DNA from: Leptidea sinapis
Taxonomy: Eukaryota; Arthropoda; Insecta; Lepidoptera; Pieridae
Assembly (NCBI RefSeq): GCF_905404315.1
Contig: NC_066272.1
Location: 9,300,001 to 9,364,000 of the forward strand
Length of the DNA stretch: 64,000 bases
Reading direction: 5' to 3'
The translations under genes were made by a program, and so were the position numbers. Under the pieces are notes generated by a model. The model was not told where the DNA came from, made no database searches, and worked only from the letters and a program-made list of their open reading frames with translations. This document shows, piece by piece, positions 56,531 to 64,000 of the stretch. Numbering within the stretch: position 1 is the first letter of the stretch; each line of letters opens with the position of its first letter.

Positions 56531-56738
56531 TACCTGATTCCTGCCGCCGAATTCCACCTTCACACGACACGGCACAAGTAACGGTATCATTCCCATCGTC
56601 TGAATGAGTGGCGTTCCTCCACAGTGCGGTTTTCAAGGAAATTTCTTCCACGTCCAACTAAGCTGTGGAATGAGCTTGCTTATGCGGTGTTTCCAGGACG
56701 ATACGAAATGGGTACCTTCAAAAAAATTACGCTTTACT
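56531..56738 (+). pseudogene. LINE family A, C-terminal fragment
   Basis: CCTGATTCCTGCCGCCGAAT, CAGTGCGGTTTTCAAGG, and CTGTGGAATGAGCTTGC encode the AEFHLHTTRHK and LWNELAYAVFPGRYEMGTF blocks. It stops at CTTCAAAAAAATTACGC and merges into RTE-like sequence at ~56740, losing its 3' tail. Confidence 0.8.
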
Positions 56739-56739
56739 A

Positions 56740-57672
56740 AGGTCTATTACACAGCTTCCCAAGGAGTAGGTCTGAAAATGATAATGGACAAGACGAAGAT
56801 CATATCAAATGTCCATGTCGCACCTACTCCCATAACAATAGGGAGTTGTACTCTCGAAATTGTCGACGAGTATGTCTACTTCGGACAAACAATCCAGTTA
56901 GGCAGGTCCAATTTCGGAAAAGAGGTCACTAGTCGAATCCAACTCGGATGGGCAGCGTTTGGGAATCAAGAAATTGGAAAGGTTCCGTAAAATCTTCTCG
57001 TCCCAAATACCACAGTGTCTGAAGACGAAGGTTTTCAACCAGTGTGTGTTGCCAGTCATGACTTACGGTACGCAGACGTGGTCGCTAACTATGGGCCTTA
57101 TGAGAAAGTTCATGGTCGCTCAGAGAGCAATGGAAAGGGCTTTGCTCGGAGTTTCTCTGCGAGATCGAATCAGAAATGAGGAGATCTGTAGGAGAACCAA
57201 CGTTAACGACATAGTCCAAGTGATTGCGAAACTGAAATGGCAGTGGGCAGGGCACATAGTTCGACGGACAGATACTGCGACCACGTACCGCACGTACCGA
57301 CCGACGATCTGGTCATGATCGCCGGAATTCGTTGGATGGCCACAATGTCCTTGTCCGAGGTTCGAGTCTCCTTAGAAGACGCCCCGCGACTGTTGTTGTG
57401 TAGTTTTTGCGGCCTCCACGACCCATGTCCTATGTCGCTGTAAAAGCATGGCTAACAGCATAGAGGAAGTTTTAGTCGGTAAGGGGTGTCCGCTTACGCG
57501 GACACTCGAGTCCGACATATTACACCCCGTTCCGGGGCGTAAATACGTAACTGTATTTCCTCCTCTCAAAAAAAAAAATTCGTTGGATGAGGGCAGCGCA
57601 GGACCGATCGTAGAGGAAATCTTTGGGGGAGGCCTTTGTCCAGCAGTGGACGTCTCCCGGCTGATGATGAAG
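56740..57672 (+). pseudogene. RTE-like LINE, longest copy, interrupted by family C
   Basis: Frames give YYTASQGVGLKMIMDKTKII, SNVHVAPTPITIGSCTLEI, DEYVYFGQTIQLGRSNFGKE, a one-base shift near 56960, then KIFSSQIPQCLKTKVFNQC, LPVMTYGTQTWSLTMGLMRK, SLRDRIRNEEICRRTNVND, KWQWAGHIVRRTD. A family C insertion (57339-57576) splits the IAGIRWM block; sequence resumes as ATGAGGGCAGCGCAGGACC and ends with CGGCTGATGATGAAGG. The catalytic YxDD segment lies upstream and is missing. RTE clade from memory of these C-terminal blocks. Confidence 0.85.
57339..57576 (+). mobile_element. Family C SINE-like insertion with 13 bp target duplication
   Basis: The insert has GGTTCGAGTCTCCTTAG, GCGGCCTCCACGACCC, GTCGGTAAGGGG, hairpins GTCCGCTTACGCGGAC and CGTTCCGGGGCG region, and ATTTCCTCCTCTC plus poly-A. 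It is bounded by AATTCGTTGGATG at 57326-57338 and 57577-57589. The direct repeat and poly-A show it arrived by LINE-driven reverse transcription. It is 5'-truncated relative to 14068-14374. Confidence 0.88.
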
Positions 57673-57865
57673 GTTTATTATATTTTAAAGACATGCTATA
57701 GAGTTTTTTCAATAGTCATTTGATTTATGATATATATTTCAATCGTTTATGTCTATAACTGGCGATAGAGTTAACGGCTGACAAACATGACAAGCAAACA
57801 GGGACTGCAACGTGAGAGTTGTAACGGATTAAATTGGACACATGTTACGCTATAGACATCATCAG

Positions 57866-58008
57866 GACAATCTTCCACCTCCTGGCGCAGATTGGTAACC
57901 TTTTAACGATCGCCTGAGGATCGGGATCATCTGGAGAGCCCTGGCATCTACGAAATTTCCCGCGAGTGTGACAAAAGCAACACCTTGGCGATGGCGAATC
58001 CGATTTGA
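57866..58008 (+). pseudogene. Penelope-like element fragment (GIY motif)
   Basis: The frame from 57907 reads RSPEDRDHLESPGIYEISR, then ECDKSNTLAMANPI and a stop at 58006. The SPGIYEI..EC pattern matches the start of the GIY-YIG endonuclease of Penelope-like retroelements (GIYxIPCxCG in the family, from memory); the YIG half is not recognisable. A second frame just upstream (57870-57905, HLLAQIGNLLTIA) is compatible with the linker. Short and broken, so a tentative call. Confidence 0.5.
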
Positions 58009-58589
58009 ATAAATATTAAGTATATTTAATAATGCCTCACGAAAATAAAGTAACTCTTATTAACACAATTTTTATGCACGACGAGGACAATAGATCGTAC
58101 GTATCATCTGATGTCAAAAAATCAAAAATCAAAATCAAAAAATTATTTATTTAGCATTTTAGTAAATAGTATTTGAAGGACTTCCCTTTAAGTTCGCAGA
58201 ACCTGTGTTAGGGAAGACCGCTCTTTCCAACGGATAAGAATGCTTACACATTTTACAAAAACATAAATTACACTTAAATAAACCAATCTTAGAAATAAAA
58301 TAAACAAACTAAAAATTCTTTGTAGATTAATATTTGCGTGGCTCACACTAAACTTGTAAATAATATACCTACATAAAAACACTTGCCATCGTCTCAAGAA
58401 TGTGCGACCACTGTAACTATGAACTAAGGTAATTTGTAGTTTTACGAATATTTATTTAATAGTAAAATGTTCAAAGTACGATATTTAGATAACAATCAAA
58501 TTACAGCAAGCGAAATTTAATTATCTATTCATATAATATACTCTACTATAATTACAACAAAAATTAAAAAGTAAACGTCACTAGAGGAA
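58009..58589. other. No gene seen
   Basis: AT-rich. The repeated words AAAATCAAAAATCAAAATC at 58118-58136 are low-complexity. The 69-codon minus frame lacks motifs. Confidence 0.45.
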
Positions 58590-58795
58590 TCACTGGAGTG
58601 TTGCTGACCAAGCGGAATCGTCTGGGAAACACTTCGTCAGTTCAATCCACAGGTTGGCTGCACGTGGCTTAAGGTACCTAGAAAACCGCACTGAAGGAAC
58701 GCCACAAATCTAGACACTGCTGATCTAAGTTTGTGGCGCGTGGTGTGAATTTTTCCAATTCGTTGGCAGGAATCATGTCAAAACAGCTCTTGGGG
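58590..58795 (-). pseudogene. Family A-related LINE, diverged C-terminus
   Basis: On the minus strand: PKSCFDMIPANELEKFTPRA, QCLDLWRSFSAVF, then RATNLWIELTKCFPDDSAW. These align with the EELFNLIPAAEF, DVWRSSTVRF and TTKLWNELP..FPGRYD blocks of family A, but are clearly a different subfamily. It abuts a family B fragment at 58796 on the other strand. Confidence 0.65.
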
Positions 58796-58905
58796 AAACA
58801 GCTCAAGGTGAAGAGCGCAATTGTATAGCCGCTAAGAATTTTTGCGTTTTTCAAGAATCCTGAGCGGCACTTCAATGTATATTCATTGTCTCGTCAAACA
58901 AGGCA
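58796..58905 (+). mobile_element. Family B element, 3' half fragment
   Basis: CTCAAGGTGAAGAGCGCAA, GCCGCTAAGAATTTTTGCG, CAAGAATCCTGAGCGGCAC and a degenerate GTCTCGTC end. The 9 bp stem is nearly intact (GCCGCTAAG versus CTGAGCGGC). Confidence 0.65.
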
Positions 58906-59399
58906 GAAAACAGACATGAACCAGGTATTATATAAACATCATTTCCGTTGGCTCATCACCTAGTGATATCACGTAATATTTATTAACCTTTGTACGTGCT
59001 GTGACTTCATACTTCCGATTATGAATACATTAAAACTGGCGGTGAAATTTGAAAATTTTTTATTCTTATAATTCTTGAGGTTTTTTGTTTGTACTGCTTT
59101 ATACTTTTTATCGCAGATTCTGGTTATTACTTTAGTCTACTCTGTGGGTTAATAATTAAAATAGATCAAATTTACCAATAAATGACTAAGGGTATCTATA
59201 AATTAGCCACATGGGTATCGTTTGTTTCAAGTTATAGGCTCGCATTAACGACCACTCATAGAATAATTAATTGAAGTTTACTACCTGTATTTGAGTAATA
59301 ATGTTCATAACATGGCCTAAATTTATTAATGGAGTTTATTTAGGTGATTTTATATTTTATGTGGTCTATATTATAAAATCGGTACCAATGATTTGAAGC

Positions 59400-60188
59400 T
59401 CATTTTTTTTTATGGAATAGGAGGACAAACGAGCGTACGGGTCACCTGGTGTTAAGTGATCACCGCCGCCCACATTCTCTTGCAACACCAGAGGAATCAC
59501 AAGAGCGTTGCCGGCCTTAAAGGAAGGTGTACGCGCTTTTTTTGAAGGTACCCATGTCGTATCGTCCCGGAAACACCGCACAAGGAAGCTCATTCCACAG
59601 CTTTGTAGTACGTGGAAGAAAGCTCCTTGAAAACCGCACTGTGGAGGACCGCCACACATCCAGATGGTGGGGATGATATCCTAATTTGTGGCGTGTCGTA
59701 GGAAGGTGGAATTCGGCGGCAGGAATCAGGTTGAACAGCTCTTCGGAACACTGCCCGTGATAAATGCGGTAGAAGACACACAATGAAGCGACGAGATGAC
59801 AGCAATACTCCTTGTGTGGCCGGACCTGCGCTTTGTAGAGCGCTAGAATATGGGCCGGCTTGAAGTACTGCCGTGCTCTATTGATGACGCCCAGCTTCTT
59901 CGAAGCCAATTTGGCTTTGCCCTCCAGATGGCCACGGAATTGGCAATCGCTCGAGATTTCGAGACCCGGTATTCCGATACTAGGCGAGGCTTTAAGGGAA
60001 GTGTTATCGAAGAGCGGTGACACGACAAATGGGTTTTTTTTTGTGGTAAACGCGAAAAACTTGAGTCTTCTGGGGGTTAAATTGGACAAGGTTCAATTTA
60101 CCCCATTCCGCGACCTTCTCGAGAGAGAACTCGATAGAAGACACAAGTTTCTCCCAGCACTGGTCGACGTTTTCCCGAGAGAGAAATT
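59400..60188 (-). pseudogene. LINE family A, second-longest copy with in-frame deletion
   Basis: The minus strand runs from the SRENVDQ region (60188) through NLTPRRLKFFAFTTKKNPF (one shift; the family reads NP.KTQV in the other frame), SPSIGIPGLEISSDCQFRG, KLGVINRARQYFKPAHI, LYKAQVRPHKEYCCHL, then directly ASLCVFYRIYHGQ. About 40 codons (WSG to LALRRD) are precisely missing at ~59790, leaving a 190-codon open frame (60089-59517). The 3' tail is at 59400-59470. The 110-codon plus-strand frame is a shadow. Confidence 0.88.
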
Positions 60189-60433
60189 TTAAGCAAAGTA
60201 ATACCTAAAGATGGTAATATATTTATGAAATGAAACGTGCAATGCAGAAATTTTATAAATGCATTTTAAGTTTTTTATTGAGTACCCCATTTTAAATTTA
60301 AGTACGAATTTTATAGTGGTGATGCTCTGGTACGTAGATCGTATTTTTATTTATATGAATATGTATCTACACATCTCAGTTGCTAAAATAATAATGAGTT
60401 TCAATTGAAAACTGTTCATATGTAAAACCAGGA

Positions 60434-60470
60434 TATAAAAGCAGGACCGTTGAGTTTAACCGTGATCAGT
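60434..60470 (+). promoter_or_regulatory. Possible TATA plus initiator pair
   Basis: TATAAAA (60434-60440) precedes a TCAGT initiator word (60466-60470) with the A at +34, slightly longer than the usual 30-31. A short frame (ATG at 60524, 12 codons) follows, then a LINE fragment. Weak, since both words are common in AT-rich DNA. Confidence 0.25.
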
Positions 60471-60593
60471 CTTTTAATCTACACGTGTAAACCGGTATAA
60501 GTCCCCTTTTTAAATTCATAAACATGAACCATTTTACAGCTAAAACACGTTTAAACATTTAATTAAACGTAAGGCAATATTGGGTTATAAGAG

Positions 60594-60826
60594 CACTACT
60601 TCAAGCCGGCTCAAATTCTGGCGCTCTGCAAAGAGCAGGATGCAGGTCAGGCCACTTCAGGAGTATTGCTGTCATCTCTGGTCTGGTACAACCAAGTATC
60701 AGGTCGATCCAATTGACCGCGTGCAACGCCAAGCTGCTCGAATTATCGGGGACCCCGTGCTCTGTGAACGACTAGATCACTTGGCATTGAGTAGAGAGCT
60801 TCATCATCTATCACGGGGAGTGTTCC
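60594..60826 (+). pseudogene. LINE family A, internal fragment
   Basis: CTACTTCAAGCCGGCTC to CATCTATCACGGGGAGTGTTCC, covering YFKPAQILAL, a 6 bp insertion, RPLQEYCCHLWSG, DRVQRQAARIIGDPVLCERL. About 35 bp (the VASLCVFY block) are missing before CATCTATCACGGGG. Both ends truncated. Confidence 0.82.
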
Positions 60827-61667
60827 AAAACACCCTAGGTAAACAAATAGTAGAATACCACTCGGCATTAACACTCTTTTGATCTTCAAGTGGAATTGTG
60901 CAGATGGGACCTGTAGCTGAGACAAAAAATGCGACATTTTTTTACCAACGTTTCTCGCCTGCCTCACTTTTGTTGGCCTGTTCTCATTTTAGAATATTCG
61001 AAAGATTATAAGAATTATTTCATACACTTACTTAGGTACTGTTATTACAATCATAAATTAATATATGAAAGTGATCCAATAATACTATTATTATTTATCA
61101 ATTCCTCGCAAATGTTTGTTTAAAGGAAAATTCCATTATTCTTATGGGTCATATTTAATGGTAGAATGAAGTCGTAAACAAGTAATTATTGCGTTGTTTA
61201 TGTCAAAGCAGAGGTAATAAAATCACAAACTATTTGTAACAAGGATCTATAATATGAAAGGCAGTGTTAATATGAAATAAGTGAAATTAATGTTTGGTAG
61301 AAGTACATTGTACAATATATAAATTTTTAGAGACCTGAGGTGAAATTGAATTATAGAAACACAATATCGACCTACACATTTACCCCCTTAATTCATAATG
61401 GTCCGCTTACTTTAAACAGCCGCTAAAGAGTGTTTTTTCTCATTCTGACTTAGGTACAATAGAAGAAGACAGAGTGCTAATTAGCAATGCTTTAAGTTAG
61501 CAGACTATTATGAATAAGGGATGCCAGGCCTAATTACAATAATGGGTTGACTTTCCAAACGGACAGAGGTTCCCCTTATACTAGTTCACAGTACACGAAA
61601 TTCTTCTCATTTATTTTGTGCAGAGGATTAACGTTTAATACATTAACGTATTGAAGACATCTAAACG
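60827..61667. other. No gene seen
   Basis: AT-rich; the 64-codon plus-strand frame at 60929 has no motif. Confidence 0.45.
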
Positions 61668-61800
61668 GGGCCCATACTTATGACTCGGGTGTAAACAACC
61701 CCTACAGCCTTTTACAGCGACGCCGGGCGGGGAGCCTTGGAGGCCGAAAATGTCTCGGAAGTAGACTCGAACCTCTGACCGCCTATTCTCTAGGCTGGAC
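61668..61800 (-). mobile_element. Diverged family C SINE-like copy
   Basis: The minus strand has GTCAGAGGTTCGAGTCTACT, GAGACATTTTCGGCCTCC, GGCGTCGCTGTAAAAGGC, parallel to GGTTCGAGTCTCC, GCGGCCTCC and TCGCTGTAAAAGC of family C. The 3' half is unrelated or lost. Confidence 0.5.
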
Positions 61801-61868
61801 GGAGAGAAGATCACTAACGATCTGATATATCTGTTAGTCCAATGGACTCTATGGGTTTGAAAGGACTT

Positions 61869-61888
61869 CGCACTCGCCGGCGAGTGCG
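61869..61888. other. Perfect 20 bp GC-rich palindrome
   Basis: CGCACTCGCC followed by its exact complement GGCGAGTGCG, in an AT-rich neighbourhood, 70 bp beyond the family C remnant. Could extrude as a cruciform, or be a remnant of an inverted-repeat element. Confidence 0.55.
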
Positions 61889-62584
61889 GTGATATAATAT
61901 AAATGTGTGTTTGTAATTTTGTGTAAATGTAATGTATGTGTGTATAGGGCATTTTCTCCACGAAAAGGAAAAAACTAAATTTGAAAATTGAATTAATATT
62001 CTTTCTTAGTTTAGCACACCATAGGTAATAACCATATAGTTTTTTTAATATGATGATAAATTGACAGTGATATCTAATAACGAGAGAATTGTTGAGAGAA
62101 TTATGCATGTAAATTTATGAAATTTTTAATGATAATCCAATTATACAATCTGATAAAAGTGTGTATTTATAAAGAGGATAAAACCTTAAAATGCTCCATG
62201 TTATCATCATGCTCATCATTATCAGGTGTCGTATCAATATGATCAACTCTGATTACATCTCCCAGGGCCCGAAACACTGAGACAAACGATGGGATGTCTT
62301 ATTCTCCGGTACCCGCCATAAGACATCGACTAGGACAAACACCTCAACTTGTACATATTTCTGGTGCAAAATAACATCACTGGTACTGTACTAATATTAT
62401 TATATTGCTATACTTAGCAGACAAATTTATATTGACATACTAACCCGGATGAACACTGCACATACAAGTTATTTCTTTACTACCAAATTTCTGAAAATTT
62501 ATTGAAGTAGGCTTTACTTTGCGGAAATCCATAATTATACAAATGATTTGAGTTTTGAAATGACGTCATTTCATGGGACGAGGT

Positions 62585-62619
62585 TATAAAAGAGCGGCTT
62601 CCGGCTCACTTGATTCAGT
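62585..62619 (+). promoter_or_regulatory. TATA box and arthropod initiator
   Basis: TATAAAA at 62585-62591 and TTCAGTC at 62614-62620. The initiator A (62617) lies 32 bp after the first T of the TATA box, the normal arthropod pol II spacing. The transcript would begin 34 nt before the hammerhead-like core at 62651. Confidence 0.5.
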
Positions 62620-62642
62620 CTCGTGCCAGATTTTGGCGAGAC

Positions 62643-62695
62643 AACATGTCCTGAGGATTCCGTACTTGTAGAGGCGAAACACGTGTCGAATTGTT
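62643..62695 (+). ncRNA. Hammerhead ribozyme-like motif (type I), possibly inactive
   Basis: Core words are in place: CTGAGGA (62651-62657) and GAAA (62676-62679), with CACGTG closing stem III and GTC|G as cleavage site (62687/62688). Stem I pairs 62643-62650 with 62688-62695: two pairs, a 2x2 internal loop, four pairs. Stem II is weak in this copy: CC/GG with a T-C mismatch and an extra T after A9. Very short stem III is typical of hammerheads in Penelope-like elements and retrozymes. Activity is doubtful. Confidence 0.45.
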
Positions 62696-62865
62696 TAAAG
62701 ACAAATATTGGCGGATTTAACACTAAAGAAAACTCAAATCATTTGTATACCAAATTTCTAATAATTGTTTTTACATATCGATTTTATTATAACATTGAGA
62801 ATTAGGGTAGTTTCACTTGCAGTCCGCGATGCACGTGATTTAAGTTTATGAAGTAACATCAGTAA

Positions 62866-62932
62866 TTGTTTTAAAAACAAATATTGGCGGAATTAACACT
62901 AAAGAAAACTTAAATCATTTGTATAAATAAGT
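62866..62932 (+). repeat. Second copy of the segment after the cleavage site
   Basis: AATTGTTTTAAAAACAAAT, ATTGGCGGAATTAACAC, TAAAGAAAACTTAAATC, ATTTGTATAAA repeat 62690-62749 with six or seven changes, 175 bp downstream in direct orientation. The promoter and hammerhead core are not repeated. Confidence 0.75.
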
Positions 62933-63309
62933 AACTACTAACGAGAAAGGTCTAGTTAAACAATTCATACGATTCAGTTTTATTAATTTGATAGATAATC
63001 GGATGAAATATTTGTAAAAAAAAATACTATGTTTACTAAAATTTGTCGATTGTAGCTACAATAACTGCATTTTGGTAAATATTTAAAAAAATATATCTCT
63101 ATAAATACGTATATCTTATGTGGTGTTAGTGAGAAAATAGATGCCTTTTATACCTTTTTATGCCTCTTACTAGATGCCGATATATTTTAATAAATATAAA
63201 TTCTTTATTCATTCTTTAAATAATATAAATTATTTCATAAAACGTAATAAATAATTGATTGTATAAATACAAATTATCGTATATTGTATGCATCAATGTT
63301 TAGAGATTA

Positions 63310-63624
63310 CCAGTGAGAAGCTCCTTTTCACAGGAAGCCGGTTAGATTATGGGTACCACAACGGCGCCTATTTCTGCCGTGAAGCAGTAATGTGTAAGCA
63401 TTACTGTGTTTCGGTCTGAAGGGCGCCGTGGCTAGTGAAATTACTGGGCAAATGAGGCTTAACACCTTATGTCTCAAGGTGACGAGCGCAATTGTAGTGC
63501 CGCTCAGAATTTTTGGGTTTTATGAGAATCCTGAGCGGCACTGCATTGTAATGGGCATGGAGTATCAATTACCATCAGCTGAACGTCCTGCTCGTCTCGT
63601 CCCTTATTGTCATAAAAAAAAAAT
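63310..63624 (+). mobile_element. Family B element, full length
   Basis: CCAGTGAGAAGCTCC start, GGCGCCTATTTCTGCCG, CAGTAATG TGTAAG CATTACTG stem, GGGCGCCGTGGCTAGTG, perfect stem GCCGCTCAG/CTGAGCGGC (63500-63540), and TTATTGTCATAAAAAAAAA end; 315 bp. The best-preserved copy, so possibly the youngest. Confidence 0.88.
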
Positions 63625-63835
63625 GAATTCATTGTTTGTATAAGGACTTAGTTGAAAACGCTGTCCGGCGCTTTTATAAATTAATGCTTGACTATTTTAA
63701 CAACATCCTATATCTTTTACTTTGTGAAAAGATTACCACGGGTTTAACCAAGTTCTATACAACTATAATTTATTTTGATTGAATGTCCTTTTACAATCAC
63801 AACAGAGGCAACGGTCAACGTTAAAGTTGGAATTT

Positions 63836-64000
63836 TTCCTGCCGCCGAATTCCACCTTCGCACGACACGCCACAAGGTAAGATATCATCCCCACCATCTA
63901 GATGTGTAACGGTCCTCCACAGTGCGGTTTTCAAGGAGCTTTCTATCAAGTATTACAAAGCTGTGGAATGGTCTTCCTTGTGCGGTGTTTCCGGGACGAT
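63836..64000 (+). pseudogene. LINE family A C-terminal fragment, cut by window end
   Basis: TTCCTGCCGCCGAATTCC, CACGACACGCCACAAGG, CACAGTGCGGTTTTCAAGG, CTGTGGAATGGTCTTCC, GCGGTGTTTCCGGGACG encode the AEFHLRTTRHK to VFPGR blocks with a stop at TAACGG (63907). It continues past the window. Confidence 0.85.

Larger units (their letters stand above)
62532..62750 (+). mobile_element. Compact element with inverted-repeat ends, promoter and hammerhead-like core
   Basis: TATACAAATGATTTGAGTTTT (62536-62556) on the left and AACTCAAATCATTTGTATA (62730-62748) on the right form terminal inverted repeats. Between them are a TGACGTCA palindrome (62561-62568), a TATA box, a TCAGT initiator, and a hammerhead-like fold (62643-62695). 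The 60-codon frame from 62623 has no known motif and overlaps the RNA fold. The architecture fits the non-coding self-cleaving units of Penelope-like elements or retrozymes, an inference from structure and not from a search. Confidence 0.55.

Noticed and set aside
57914..57955. CTGAGGA followed by GAAA, a second hammerhead candidate
   Set aside because: The spacing is long, stems do not close, and the segment reads as the GIY-motif coding fragment.
59860..60192. 110-codon plus-strand frame
   Set aside because: Exact antisense of the family A LINE coding sequence.
61635..62108. 157-codon minus-strand frame
   Set aside because: Covers a diverged family C copy, a palindrome and AT-rich DNA; no motif or family resemblance.

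Overview
The window is AT-rich, intron-sparse nuclear DNA from an insect, most likely a butterfly or moth. That assignment is inference: it rests on recognising the repeat families by their translated C-termini and 3' tails (LINE reverse transcriptases, a mariner-type transposase, a hammerhead/Penelope-like piece, (TGATGA)-tailed RTE-like LINEs), not on a host gene. I find no convincing host protein-coding gene, no rRNA and no CRISPR array. Almost every open reading frame of 60-300 codons is a piece of a transposon or the shadow of one. The region is best read as intergenic or large-intron sequence, heavily loaded with old mobile elements.

Layout. The largest single feature is a Jockey/CR1-like LINE ('family A') at 15500-18530 on the + strand. 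It keeps the endonuclease and reverse-transcriptase domains in one frame, broken by six in-frame stops and one frameshift. At least eleven shorter copies of family A or a close relative are scattered on both strands (3.3, 3.7, 8.5-9.0, 40.3, 53.5, 56.5, 58.6, 59.4-60.2, 60.6 and 63.8 kb, and a 3' tail at 0.9 kb). A second LINE (RTE-like, 'family R') appears at 1.5-2.1, 24.5, 39.6, 53.3 and 56.7-57.7 kb, with a related but distinct one at 35.2 kb. A third LINE ('family D') is left as C-terminal and tail fragments at 11.9, 13.1, 21.8-22.2, 30.5-31.1 and 33.0 kb. Two decayed mariner-type transposases lie at 35.5-36.2 kb (-) and 54.7-55.3 kb (+). A fragment with the GIY motif of Penelope-like endonucleases lies at 57.9 kb.

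Short non-coding elements fill much of the rest. There are thirteen copies of a ~300 bp element ('family B') with a fixed 5' end and a 3' tail resembling that of LINE family A. Five copies belong to a poly-A-ended SINE-like element ('family C'), one of them with a 13 bp target duplication inside an RTE copy. A ~300 bp repeat ('family E') carries a full tRNA cloverleaf. Two hAT-type MITEs have 8 bp target duplications. There are also a 195 bp fold-back element with TA flanks, a 261 bp inverted-repeat element with a perfect 26 bp palindrome, Helitron-like pieces, and an unclassified family ('G').

The most interesting segment is 62.53-62.75 kb. A compact element bounded by inverted repeats contains a TATA box, an arthropod TCAGT initiator at the proper spacing, and just downstream a hammerhead-ribozyme-like core. 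This resembles the self-cleaving units of Penelope-like elements and retrozymes. The second is family E, in which copies keep base-paired anticodon stems of different sequence (compensatory change). A 33 nt segment at 33437-33469 with strong splice sites, and a diverged match to it at 44.8 kb, is the only hint of host exon sequence. All calls come from reading the sequence and from memory of the families; no database search was run.
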